Assembly: GCA_025266875.1 (NCBI GenBank)
Contig: JALLLT010000043.1
Coordinates: 294,510-358,509, forward strand
From: Fennellomyces sp. T-0311
Lineage: Eukaryota > Mucoromycota > Mucoromycetes > Mucorales > Lichtheimiaceae
Direction: 5' to 3'
DNA: 64,000 nucleotides
Shown here: positions 21,973 through 32,901 of the stretch, piece by piece
Layout: every line of letters begins with the position of its first letter
How positions within the stretch are numbered: the first letter of the stretch is position 1
Translations under genes and position numbers: made by a program
The notes under the pieces: model-generated
Told to the model about the DNA's origin: nothing
The model's database searches: none
Seen by the model: only the letters and a program-made list of their open reading frames with translations

Positions 21973-22764
21973 GTGCTGAGATAAGAGCGAAGTAGCGAGT
22001 ATCGAAAAGGAACAATAGAAGTCAACGAGGCTCATGGCAAAATAGACAGGATCAAAGCACTGTTTACAGAATTCTAACTGCTTGTCACAAATATCATACA
22101 GTCTATGTTTGCGCGGCTTTTTTTTTGTGAACTATCTAGTTCTATAGCAGCACCGTGTCAGTAATTATGCAGAACGGCTCCAGCTGAATCGGTTTATGCT
22201 GCAAGGCTATCCTGCCGTGGAATGGTCCTGATAGTCCATTTTGTTGTATAAGAGCTCGGATGACGCTTCTCATGGACACGCTAGATGCGAAAACATTCTT
22301 GAGTAATGGTAAACTTTAATGGGAATGCAGCAATCTTATACAGCGCTTTCCGTTTATGTACTAGCTCCGTCGTCGAAACGTAACAGACTGATTCACAAGA
22401 GAGAGTCTTTATGAAAAAAAGTATTTTTCGTATACAGGTTTGTACATTCACCTTCTGAATTGAATAAACGAGCGAAAAAATAATATATGTCATGGTAACG
22501 ATAAAGTGGTAAGTAGCAACGGGAAAAATCGAAAAGAATTGGAAAGTATAAAAGCCCGTGCTGCGCCTTTTCTTTTTCTGCGACTCTCTTCGCGCATTCG
22601 AACGGTAAGTCTGCTGCTCCCCATTTCATCTGTTGTAAATTGCCCATGGATACGGTGCCTTTTGGTGCTGTTCTTGCTTTCGGTAGCTTAGTTTTACGCA
22701 TTTTGTACACTGTCATTGTAAATTGATAGGGTAGTGAGCACACTTTGTCAAGTCTTGCGGAACC
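21973..22764. other. Intergenic, TATA-like site near 22,550
   Basis: No gene is recognised. AGTATAAAAG near 22,548 is followed by a CT-rich stretch, a core-promoter-like arrangement pointing rightwards into the G-rich repeat cluster, but no convincing transcript is visible. Confidence 0.3.
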
Positions 22765-22992
22765 TACAGGGCGGCGATCTCGACGGCTACAGGGCGGTAT
22801 TCGGGGTATTACAGGGCGGGGCTTGGGTGGCCATGGCGGGTGGGGGTAGTGTTTTCTTTAGTTACAGGGCGGGTTCTTAGGAACTTGCGGGGCTGGGCTT
22901 TGGATTCCTACATGGGTAGGTCGTCCAAGTACTGCGGGGCTGGGTATTCAGTTGCTGCGGGGCTGGGCAGTCGATGCTGCGGGGCTGGGGAT
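22765..22992. repeat. G-rich direct repeats, two 22-bp-spaced families
   Basis: Four copies of TACAGGGCGG start near 22765, 22788, 22810 and 22863. They are followed by four copies of TGCGGGGCTGGG near 22886, 22932, 22954 and 22976. Spacing is 20-23 bp within most of the cluster. All G-runs are on the plus strand, interspersed with GGGTGGGGG and CGGGG, so G-quadruplex formation is plausible. A further related motif occurs near 23,650. Confidence 0.8.
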
Positions 22993-24899
22993 CCAATGGA
23001 CTTCTTTATCCGTTGTAAATTGTTGAAGGAAAGGGCTCGGATACGAAGGATACAAGAATAGGGAGAAGCAGCTTACTAGGTTTGCATCGAAGAGACGAAG
23101 GGTGGCGCCACCCTAAGCAGAAGCAGCCGGACGCGGCGAGCTACTGCGAACCACACACACACAAACTGCCGTCATTGTACGGATAATTTTTCAACCTTGG
23201 GTCAAGGTCTTCGGCCTAACCCTCCACAAACAAATAAGAAAATGACAATACCAACGCAAGAGCGAGGGCCATCATCATTATGAATGCCAATCGCGATTGC
23301 AGCCTCTCGCTTGGTCGAGTGATCGGTCTTGCAGGAATAAAGAAGCGACCTATTCGGGTCATTCCAGTAGCGGCACTCAAAAACAGTCGCCCCTTTCAGT
23401 ACATGCTTTAATGCTTTACGGCTTCCGCAAGTAAAAATGCATATGCAGGGTCTTTTCTCTGAAGCACAACAATCCTTCTGCCCATTCGTGTTCGAGTGAC
23501 AGTTATTAGACAAGTTGTAACGGCACGGCTTTACGTCGATTAGAATACACTGCCATTCATTATACTGCCGGGTAAAAGCTCTGATGTTGTCTATAGTATC
23601 TTGAGCGTTGCTTTCGGCATTATCATGCGTTCAGAACATGGGTGTCTAGTTACAGGGCAGGGTAGTAGAACATATAATATGTTCGCACGGAACGAGTGAA
23701 CGTGAGGGCATATAGTTTACCGTTACAGGAAGCCAGTTTTCGATATTCAGCTCCTGAAAAACATACATTGTTGGCAATCCAAGATACGAGTTCTATATAT
23801 ATTCACACCAGTGCAAATGGTCCCTTTGAGATTGCGAAAGTGTATCAACGTGTACAAATACGTTTCGTCAATTCAGTTTCTTAGTTGGTTGGACAATGCG
23901 ACTGCTCTAGTGGAGTATAACTCAAATACTTGAGGTGATAACACAGCGACTTGAATATGAAACTACGCTAACAGATTTATACAGTCCAGGTATAAGCCTA
24001 CTTGGCTTGTTCAAGTATCCGACATGCGAGTGGTCGCAGAGTCTTCTGTCAGTGAACGTGACAGTATTAGTGACACTAGGACTTGTAATGTCTGTGATCC
24101 AGACGAGTATCGAATGGGATTTTCAGCAATCGAGTTGGATCAAATGAAAAAGATGCCATGGAGACGGAGAAACATCTAGGTCTTTACGCAACATTGTCAC
24201 GTGCTAGAGACCGTGACACCTGATGTTGTCCTTCCCGCTCAATTCTTTTCTACGTACTCATCAATAGCTTCACACGCTCAATGTACCGCATATGCGATCG
24301 CAAGCTGGTTAGAGGAATTGCTTACACATCCATCTGCGGTCAGATCAAGACGCACGCTCGAAAATCCGATCAAGTGCTTGTCTGACTGGCTGGCAATACG
24401 GACTATTCACGTAGCATGTGACACTGCTACTGCTGGCCACGTCAATATATTTGTCAAGAAGCTTGTATTATAACCGGTACTGCATATCAACGATTTATCA
24501 ATTGTTGGAATGGATGGCCTGGAAATAATGCATGTGTATTGTTAGATCAATGATATAATATCCGGCGGAGCGCGTGTAATGGCAGATCGACAGTGCTCGT
24601 TTCTTAAAACAAGTCATTTATGTTACTGCCGTGGAGTACACGATTATGCACAGAGGTGTATGCAAGCATCAGCTTTACCGTCTTCTCACTAGAGAGAAAT
24701 GGACTGTCAATGTAAAACAGTTATGCAGGAGCGGTTTGGCATATACAAAAAAGGCTGCCGAAAAGATGGCACGGACCCTTTCTTCTATTTCTAAAACAAT
24801 GTCTGCTCCACAAACAAGCTACATTATCCACCACTGGACGCGCTTTCAATGGTGATCTTGGTATGATCAGCAATCCGATATACGTATTCCAGGAATGCG
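22993..24899. other. Decayed region, no intact gene
   Basis: A minus-strand frame at 23,202-23,513 is Cys-rich but has no ATG start. From 23,690 to about 24,470 several plus-strand pieces look coding (for example DWLAIRTIHVACDTATAG) but are broken by stops. Their position upstream of the LRR-like piece at 24.95 kb suggests they belong to the same dead gene. Confidence 0.35.
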
Positions 24900-24939
24900 A
24901 ACGACGATATATTGAATTCTAGGAAGATGAAAGTATAAA

Positions 24940-25131
24940 GTGCTCAGTACCCTCGCAGATACAGCGACACTACGGATAATCCGATTTGATATCCAACTTG
25001 AACGGGTTTTGGATGACGACTTTGCATCATTTGTATGCAGATTATATTCACTTCCATATATAAAGGCTGTTGAATTGAAAGCATCACCGATCAATGACGA
25101 TTGTTGGACGCACAGGAAAATTGTCAGATAG
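24940..25131 (+). pseudogene. Leucine-rich-repeat relic (F-box/LRR type)
   Basis: A 63-codon frame contains LRR-like spacing of Leu, Ile and Val (ATLRIIRFDIQLERVLDDDF, then LPYIKAVELKASPIND), as in the F-box/LRR proteins common in these fungi. There is no proper start or continuation. I read it as the remaining 3' part of a gene that began upstream, near 23.7 kb. Confidence 0.4.
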
Positions 25132-25685
25132 ACTTCACTTACTTGGGATTGGTATCTGTTGATGTACAAAATGCATTGAAAAGTCGCAGCTGGTCATCAG
25201 AGAATGCTGTTTTCTGAACGCATTGAAGGGTCATTGTACTGGTTAGCAAGCAAAGGGTTCTTGTCCATATGCTTAATTTCTTCTATATTATGCGGGATAA
25301 ACACTTGGCATAACACGCGTTATTACTAGTGCTCTTGTGTAAGCAGGCTTCTTCAGAAATTGTCATACATGAGGCTTTGACATTATCACCGACGCGTAAA
25401 GAGAAGGCTTGCCTGGTGTCACGAAATAACCTGCATGGTGATCCTACGTCCGAAGAAGCGTTTGAGGCCAGAGAAAGGCGATGACATACGGTAGCTGAAC
25501 CGATATACCCAGCCCGGAGGTACATACTTTCATTCTACTATGGGCGGATTCAGGCTCCTATATATATCTCTTCGGTTGAACCTGGGACACCCATGCAAGC
25601 CGAATTAGCCGAAGCGGTTTTCGAATATCGGGCTCGGTAACAGCAGAAAAAAAGAAGTAACTTTTTGGCAAAGAACAATCACGCC
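25132..25685. other. Promoter side of the CMC1 gene
   Basis: No gene seen. The last ~100 bp before the ATG at 25686 presumably hold the CMC1 promoter and leader. Confidence 0.35.
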
Positions 25686-26120
25686 ATGGGAAAGACAGTC
25701 CAAGTATCCAAGGAAAACCCCCTTGCAGACCGCACAAGCGAGTTGCATGCCCTGACGCGTGGAGAAGAAGAAGCATGCTACAAAGATCTCAAAGCAAAAG
25801 CATTGGAGTACTGCAAACTTCCGATTAAAGGTACCTCCATGGTCACTTTCAAGCAACACCAGTTCACCATTTATTTATTTTTTTAGACTTTGTCGAATGC
25901 AGTAAAGAGCACAATGTTACTGTCATGTGGACCTGTCGCAGCAAATTGAAGGAAATGAACTCTTGTTTGAATACACGGTATGAAACGCACCGTACGAAAA
26001 AAACAAGAAAATTGCAGTTGCTAAATATGGACGGATAGAACCACACGCGAGGAACTTGACAAGCTCAAGTTGGCCAAGCTCGAGGCAAAACGCGCAGCAT
26101 TAAGACAACAGTCATCGTAG
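25686..26120 (+). CDS. CMC1: Twin CX9C protein of the Cmc1 family
   Basis: Three exons (25686-25830, 25887-25977, 26039-26120) give 105 residues. Twin CX9C motifs are complete: Cys43-X9-Cys53 and Cys65-X9-Cys75 (CKLPIKDFVEC and CRSKLKEMNSC), with one more Cys at 31. Cmc1-type proteins are imported by the Mia40 pathway into the mitochondrial intermembrane space and help cytochrome c oxidase assembly by stabilising Cox1 and handling copper. The sequence around KDFVECSKE...VMWTC is typical of Cmc1; Cmc2 or another CX9C member is less likely. The Lys/Arg-rich tail is helical. The gene ends 74 bp from the end of the convergent HPRT gene. Confidence 0.85.
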
Positions 26121-26194
26121 ATGAACACAGAGAGGAAGAGAAAAAAAAAATAGGCATATTTATATATAGGCATTTTACATTCCAATCCATCATT

Positions 26195-27114
26195 TCAAAC
26201 AGCATATGCTTGCTTTCCATGTTCCTAAAGTAACAGAAACCCATTAGGTTACCCATAACAATGTAATGAAAGGCCCTTTATGACTTACGCTAATGACGCA
26301 AATGTGGTCGAGATCGCGAAAGTACTCGTTGTAGTCGAGAGCGTAACCTACAACAAAGGCATCGGGAATGGCGAAACCGACGTAATCAGGAATATAGCCG
26401 TTGCTTCGCTCGGTCTTCTTGACCAACAAGCTGGTGACGCGGACGGACTTGGGGTTGTATTCCTGGAGTCGCTCCAATAATTTGACCATAGTTTTACCGG
26501 TATCAATGATATCTTCGACAATTAGCAGGTTCTAAATACCCGGTATAATTAGCTTTTATACAGAGGCTTATCTTATCTCGATATATAATATTTTTTTTTA
26601 CTTGCCTTGCCAGCCAGTTCCTTGCATTCTTCCTCGCTCAACGAGATAGTGACGCCGCCCGATTGGTCGTTCTTGTAGCTTTTGACTCGGATGAACTCCA
26701 AGCTCAATGGGACACTCATACCGTTGTTCTTGGTCAGTGCCTTGATTTGGTTCACCAGATCCGCAAAGTATTGGTGACCGCCTTTTAATATACAGCACAC
26801 GACTACAAAGGTTTATTTTTTTTAGTGTTGGGTTTTCGTGCAACTATGTGCAAAAACGTTACCAAGAGGACCGGTTGTGTCGTCCACAATTAAACGTGCA
26901 AGCTTCTGAATACGGTCCTATTGAATTGCATTTCGTTTCTTAGCGAAAAGAGTGCCTAGCAACAAGATCAATGGGGGATTACCATAATGACACCGTGTGG
27001 GATCAGGATACTTGACACGTCCTTTTCATAGTGCTTGGGAATCACAAAGTGTTCCAGAGAATAGTGGTTCTTTTCGGGCGTGACGTCGATATATTCCTCA
27101 GGGTTCATGGGCAT
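26195..27114 (-). CDS. HPT1: Hypoxanthine-guanine phosphoribosyltransferase
   Basis: Five exons (27114-26983, 26917-26863, 26802-26606, 26531-26289, 26224-26195) give 218 residues in frame. The enzyme converts hypoxanthine and guanine plus PRPP to IMP and GMP in purine salvage. Visible motifs are [16 protein letters not shown], the flexible-loop SY (VKSYKND), the PRPP-binding [11 protein letters not shown] near residues 133-143, [19 protein letters not shown] and the end [15 protein letters not shown]. The length equals human HPRT1. The ATG at 27114 is the first of two (MPMN) and has a better context. The intron at 26532-26605 starts with GCAAGT; only this GC donor keeps the frame. It shares a 387-bp divergent promoter region with the 3-hydroxyanthranilate dioxygenase gene. 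Confidence 0.95.
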
Positions 27115-27501
27115 GGTTGGATAGTAAGTAGAAAGAGAGTGATCGAAAAAAAAGTTGCCATGGGACCACAGGCACATAAAAAAAATGTGAAGCAAATTTT
27201 CTTGCTCCGAAGCGCATGCTTTTCTGTCGGCTCTGGAGCCCAATGCGAAGCGACCCAAAAAGCTTTTGTGCGACGGAATGAAACTTTTGGGCGATGAAAA
27301 AACCCAAACCCATTGATCGGATGGTAGCGATCCATTTCGTGTGGGGATTCGCCATTTTGGGACGTTGCATAATATGTACGGTCACAATCTTTCTGTTATG
27401 ACACACACACATTATTCATCACTTGGCAGCCGTGCGCATCTCTTTTTTTTTACTCCTTCCTCTCTTTCTCTCCGCCTTTTCTTTTTTTATTTTACTCCAC
27501 A
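27115..27501. promoter_or_regulatory. Divergent promoter between HPT1 and BNA1
   Basis: 387 bp separate the two start codons. The BNA1 side ends in a ~70-bp pyrimidine tract (27,437-27,497) directly before the ATG. No TATA box is obvious. Confidence 0.55.
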
Positions 27502-28205
27502 ATGTTGCCACCGCCCATCAACTTTACCAAATGGCTTGCAGAAAACTCGGATAAACTCCAGCCCCCTGTCAACAACTTCTTGTTGTTCCGCGGCGAGGAT
27601 ACCATCGTCATGGTGGTTGGCGGCCCCAACAAGCGCACCGATTACCACATCAACGAGACCGAGGTGTGTTGTTGGCTTTTGCTGATGTTGCACGCTGTAT
27701 TCACCCCCTTTTTGCTGTCAGGAATGGTTCTATCAAGTCAAGGGCAACCTTTTGATCAAGGTGGTCGATAACGGCGAATTCAAGGACATTCACGTCAACG
27801 AAGGCGACATGTTCTTGCTGCCACGTATGTTGTAGAGTGATTGACGCTGCATTGACGCGAAACTGTTTAACATGTGCGAATCATGAAAGCCAACACGCCG
27901 CATAACCCGGTACGCTTTGCCGACACGGTCGGTATTGTGATTGAGCGAGTGCGTCTGCCCCATCACACCGGTAAAATGTTTATAAGCTACCTTTATTTTT
28001 GTTGGCTCTCGACTCATCCCGGCTTTTTGGGTTAGATACGCTCCGCTGGTACTGCGAGAACACTGAGTGTCGCGAAATTGTCTATCAGGACTCGTTCCAC
28101 TGTGTGGATCTCGGCACTCAATTGAAGCCCATCATTGAACGGTTCGCGTCGGACGCCGAGCTCAGGACATGCAAAAAGTGCGGCACCGTCAACCACGCCA
28201 AATAG
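27502..28205 (+). CDS. BNA1: 3-hydroxyanthranilate 3,4-dioxygenase
   Basis: Four exons (27502-27663, 27722-27824, 27890-27970, 28036-28205) give 171 residues. This cupin enzyme opens the ring of 3-hydroxyanthranilate, leading to quinolinate and NAD in the kynurenine pathway in the cytosol. The iron ligands His49 and Glu55 are in [13 protein letters not shown] and the third, about His93, in NTPHNPVRF. The C-terminal rubredoxin-like zinc site is intact (WYCENTEC and CKKCG), as in fungal and bacterial forms. The length fits fungal Bna1. It is divergent from HPT1 and 169 bp upstream of the NDP kinase gene. Confidence 0.95.
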
Positions 28206-28374
28206 TTTCGTTTTTACATTAATATGCCCTTGGAAATATATAAGATCCGATAAAGAAGTTCCCAGCCACACATTTTTTTTTCATGCTCAGCCGACGAAAA
28301 AAAATAACTTTTGAAGGGGACGCGGCGGATGAAGCGCGTCAGGTCCCTTTCATCTTCCTCATTAAAAACTAAAC

Positions 28375-28981
28375 ATGGAACGTACTTACATTATGGTCAA
28401 GCCCGACGGTAAGCATTCATTCTCCAATTACCCAGCGCAATTGTGTCGTTAAGCAGCCTCTTTGCATTTAGGTGTCCAGCGCGGACTCGTTGGTGAAATC
28501 ATCAAGCGCTTCGAGACCCGTGGCTACCAGCTCTTGGCTCTCGAGCTCTTGACTCCCACCAAGGAGCACCTTGAGGAGCACGTAAGTTTCTCTCTCTCTC
28601 TCTCTCATTTTTCTTTAAAAAACAAAGATAGCAAGGTTTACTAAAAGGTTTTCTTTGTGGGGTTGGTTATAGTACCGCGACTTGGCTGGCAAGGGATTCT
28701 TTGCCGGTTTGATTCAGTACATGTTGAGCGGCCCTGTTGTTGGTATGGTCTGGGCTGGCAAGGATGTCGTCAAGACCGGTCGCAAGATGTTGGGTGAGAC
28801 CAACCCCTTGGCCTCTGCTCCCGGTACCATCCGTGGTGACTTTGCTTTGGATGTCGGTCGCAACATCTGCCACGGCTCCGACTCTGTTGAGTCTGCCGAG
28901 CGTGAGATCGCCCTTTGGTTCCCCCGCGGTGTTGCCGCTTACGAGCGCAGCATCTCCCTCCACGGTTTGATCTACGAGTAA
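28375..28981 (+). CDS. NDK1: Nucleoside diphosphate kinase
   Basis: Three exons (28375-28408, 28472-28581, 28673-28981) give 150 residues, the usual size of this hexameric enzyme, which balances nucleoside triphosphates from ATP through a phosphohistidine. The catalytic His115 is in NICHGSDS; the start [16 protein letters not shown] and the nucleotide-binding parts ([16 protein letters not shown]) are canonical. Codons are strongly C-ending (ATC, TTC, GAG, CGC), unlike its neighbours, which suggests a highly expressed gene. Intron 2 holds a (TC)n tract. Confidence 0.97.
28590..28607. repeat. (TC)n microsatellite in NDK1 intron 2
   Basis: A pure CT dinucleotide run just downstream of the donor of intron 2. 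Confidence 0.8.
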
Positions 28982-29659
28982 ATCTTTTTTTTATTCTACT
29001 CTTAAAAACCTCTTTGGAGCTTTTTGTTTGAATATAATACCACATTACGGTTTTCCCTGTATGCTATCCGCGTGTGTATGTGTGTGTGTGTCTGAAGAAA
29101 GTGATTTGATATACAAGTGGGAAAACGGTGCTTGAGACCCATTGACGCGAGCTATCCATGTGCCACCACTGGCAACACATCTCTCTCTAAAGTCTAGAAC
29201 CTAGCGATGGCATAAGGTTTACTGAAAATAGTGTTCACTCTCCGGCATCGGATGTGACACATGCGCTATTACTATGTCGTCTCTATGCGACGGACGGTTT
29301 CCTCCATTTATCTCTCTTTACGCATTTTTGTGTAAGGTTCAAGGTCCATGTAAAAAGATGGCGCCTTTTGGTGATGTGATGTGGCGCAATCGCATAAAGG
29401 TATTCTAGAAGAATCGGACCTTTTGCAATACGTATGCTGTTGATCTGCATGCAAGGTCATAACGGCAGGATAGGAAATGGTGCGTTTTCCAGTACACACC
29501 ATTACGATTCTGCTGTACGAGGAGTATCCTAATGATTCACCAGGGTGCTTACGAAGGAAAGCTCATTGACATTTGCTGTTAGATCTACATAGATCCAATC
29601 CGCAACGTGTGTTTGTCTGTGCAAAGAAATTCTTTGTCTCAGGTATTTATATGATATTG
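28982..29659. other. NDK1 3' side and spacer
   Basis: A GT-rich microsatellite lies at about 29,070-29,092. Nothing else is recognised. Confidence 0.4.
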
Positions 29660-29935
29660 CAGCGGGATTACCGATGATATACTGAACTTCCTGTCTAGCC
29701 TAGCAACTTTACAAGCAGCGACACTATTGGCCGTTTCCGAAGAGTACAGCGTAACATTGAGGGTACTGCAGCATTTATTTGCAAATTAATTACAAGGCTA
29801 TCCATGCTTGAAGCAGCTAGCTTTGGATTGCCTACCGTGTATTACAGAACATATGGTCGGCTACCTGGCAGGAATCAGTGGATTACAGCATTTGACTCTG
29901 CGAAGTCGGAACGAAGTAACATATGGTAGTATTCT
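29660..29935 (+). pseudogene. F-box/LRR-type leucine-rich-repeat pseudogene
   Basis: One frame reads clear LRR sequence: ITDDILNFLSSLATLQAAT, then LRVLQHLFAN, an in-frame TAA, then GYPCLKQLALDCLPCITEHM and AGISGLQHLTLRS. The periodic L..L.L pattern and ITDDIL/CITEHM segments fit the LRR half of F-box/LRR substrate adaptors. There is no start, no F-box and a premature stop, so it is a dead fragment. Confidence 0.6.
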
Positions 29936-31719
29936 TTTAATGGAACAACGTGTACGCTAGTTCAAGCGAGCTCGAATTCCCGGTTACCAAGGAGTAACTT
30001 CCGGCACAATACATCGTCTAGAGGATTATCTTTCGTCGAAGCAGAAGAGGAGCAGGAATAGCCAATTCGATACATATTATTCTGAGTAAAAAACTTTTTT
30101 TAACTATTTTGCTAATGGTTACTGAGGTTAATACTTCTTGCCTCGAATAGAGTAACGTCTAAAGGTGTATGTTCGGCGATAGACAATCAGAATGTATGCG
30201 CACTCAAATACTTCTTTCTTTAGCTTTGAACTTTGGAGAATGTGCACATGATCCACCCGCTCTTCACTATGCACCCTTTGTCATTAAACTATCGACAATG
30301 CATACGCAAAATGTAAAGTTTGTTTCATGGTCGCTTACCGTGCAATACTGGATATACTGTAGCGGACCAGTTTTTTGATCCACACACATACGCTCAGCTA
30401 TGCGCCCTTGCATGTTTTCGTAGAAACTCTGGTGTACATCTGTGTGCGGCATAGTGTTTTCTAAACTTTTAATGTGAAAATCTTCACCTATAATGGATTG
30501 GATTGGCCTACTTTAGCTTTACATGCGGTGTATGCTACTCTTTTTCTTGATTTTGCGCATAACTGTACAGTCCAAAGCTACGTATCGATTACTTGCTTGT
30601 ATCTCCATGGTATGTAAACCTGAGAAAAATGCTTACTTACATACAATAGTTTGAAAGAGGCAAACTATTCCTCGCCTAGACTCTATTCCAAGGAAGAGCA
30701 GAATTTGCAGGGTTGCATAATATGCTTGTGCAACGGACATGAGGGCTGCTGCCATGTTGGTCTTGATTGACGGTTAATTCAGTTTCAACATTCATGTCAG
30801 GAACTCAATCGGCAGTGCTTTTAAATTACGCAACACTGGCTTTTATTATCTAGCACTGGTGTAGTTGGGCTGCCACGGTTACTTTGGAGTTGTCACTGAG
30901 GCGCGCTGTGAAATAAAAGGGAAGGGCGGGCGGTGATTTTTCGTTCGTTGATCTTCTTTCTCTCACTTTCCCCTAACCCGTTGGGCGGTTAATGTCTGAG
31001 GGGCATTAGCCATACGCCAAGTGGACGTGAAAAAGGAAGCCCGTACGGACCGGGTATTACTCAAAGGGCCAGCCATTAGTGCTGCCGTCGGTTTTACTCA
31101 CTCGGTGCGAATCTATACTGGTCACGATCTGCGAACTTCGTTCATTCGGTACGGGCAATGTAGGGGAGGCGAAGGTGGTGTTGGTGTCGCCGACCACGGT
31201 AATCACGCGTGTAGCTGGTTGCTGACACCCTCATTGTTCCACACCGGGAGGCAACTCATGCGATTGAGAGCTGCACATGCTGGTCGACTTTCAAACCTCT
31301 GTTGACACGTTGAATGGCTTGCCAACCTCTGTCAACACAGTTAAACAAACCCACTCAACTTCCAGCCCCTGGCAGGGTTTCTTTCGTGGTGTGCTGGGAT
31401 TCACGGCTTCCTGGTACACTGGGTGGCCACCGCTTTTTCTTCTACAACCATTACAACAGGGCCGCATTCCCGCTGCGAATGTGACAGGCCTATGCCTTCC
31501 GTCGTAGCAATGGCGTGGCCCGAGTGATTAGAATGGCTATGGTCGGATGGTTGGACCGTTCTATGAGCGAACAATGACTTCTACTATATCCTCTTTGTTT
31601 TGTTTACGAACGACGCGCACAACGATCCAGTCTATCGAGAGAAGTATTATACCCCCCTCTGACCTGATGTTTGATGTTAGGGCTTAAATCGACGGGCAAG
31701 TGTATACGGCGCCAGGAAC
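29936..31719. other. Desert 2, no intact gene
   Basis: No gene or mobile element is recognised. Sequence near 31,000-31,500 is more GC-rich with open frames of about 75-95 codons but no homology that I can see. Confidence 0.35.
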
Positions 31720-32200
31720 GAAGGATCGAAAGGCAAGACACCAGGAACATCGTCACTAGCAACACGATCGCGGGCAACAAGGTACGAAGAGCTTGGTGAA
31801 TGAAGCAAACGCTCACTTTGAAATGCCAAGCAAAATCATCAAATCCTGGGCGTGATGCTGGATGGGACGGAAGAAATTGGAAGGTAAATATGGAAGGAAA
31901 GGATGGTGTGGATCAAACAAGTGCTCACTTTGACATACGGCAAACAATCCGATGAATCTGGGATGACACGGGACAGGACACCAGAAACCTAAAGGCAAGT
32001 ATGACGGGAATGGGAAGAATGGACCAAATGCTTACTTTTGACTTGAGGAACGAATCGATGTTACCTGGGAAGGGTGGCGAGGCGGCAGACAAGAAACTTA
32101 AGGCAAGTACGATGGGAATGGGAAGAATGGATCAAATGCTTACTTTACCTTGAGGAACGGATCGATGTTACCTGGGGACGGTGGCGAGGCAGGAGCCAAA
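31720..32200. repeat. ~107-112-bp tandem array, about four copies
   Basis: The landmark CCTGGG (TCTGGG in one copy) occurs at 31845, 31957, 32064 and 32171; each unit also has AAGGCAAGTA-like, GGGAATGGGAAGAATGGA-like and GCTTACTTT or GCTCACTTT motifs. The last two copies are nearly identical, the first ones diverged. Read on the minus strand, each unit has a donor-like AAGTAAGC or AAGTGAGC and an acceptor-like CAG, as if a mini-exon with its intron had been multiplied. Confidence 0.75.
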
Positions 32201-32901
32201 CGATCAAATACTTCTTGCAAACAATACCTTCTATCTTGCCATGGCTTCGCGATTGAACCTGAAAGAAGTCCACCGCAAATACCGCTCGATATATCCACGC
32301 TTACTCTTTCCCGAATAAACTGGAAGCCATTCCACTTTCTTGTCAAATTAACTTGAGGCTGTCGAGTCATTGTTCGCTTGTGTAATCAAGCTTCTTGGGG
32401 ACATTTGCCCATCGCCATCTTCCATTATGCATTGTCTTAAACAGTTTCCCTGGTAGACTAAAGAATGCACGACACGTGCAAAGGATCCTTTCAAGTCACT
32501 GCATAAGCTCTGGACTGGGACCGTTGCAGTATCTCGAGCGTCGATGAAATCAAGGATGGTCTTCGTATGAAATAATGACACAAGCACTCCTTTCATTCTC
32601 GCTCATGTACACTAAGCGCCTCTTCTTAGTGTCACTCCCGATCTTTATTGTATTCCACCCTCAGCAGACATTTAAATGAGCTGGCTGCAGTGTAAGCTGG
32701 CTTCTTTTTAATGAAATTGAATTGTTGTAGCCATCGTACACATTCTTCTGTTAATCCCGATGATAATATCAATGGGTTTCAAGACCCAGTACGCAGATGC
32801 AGCTAACTTGGATATCACTTAACCACTTGTAAACAGTATATATAATTAATAACATAAGATAGGCAATTATTGGTAAGAGATTAACAAGTAGGTACTCATC
32901 T
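32201..32901. other. 3' side of the histidine kinase gene
   Basis: No gene seen; presumably the 3' UTR of the histidine kinase and spacer. Confidence 0.4.

Noticed and set aside
22765..22992. CRISPR-like regular repeats
   Set aside because: Repeats are 10-12 bp, spacers about 10 bp, and the genome is eukaryotic; a G-rich tandem repeat explains them.
23202..23513. Cys-rich minus-strand frame of 103 codons
   Set aside because: It starts with TTG and has no ATG, no splice context and no recognised zinc-binding pattern; kept only as a possible relic in the desert description.
25665..25685. Earlier start for CMC1
   Set aside because: That start would be TTG; the first ATG in frame is at 25686 and gives a normal-sized protein.
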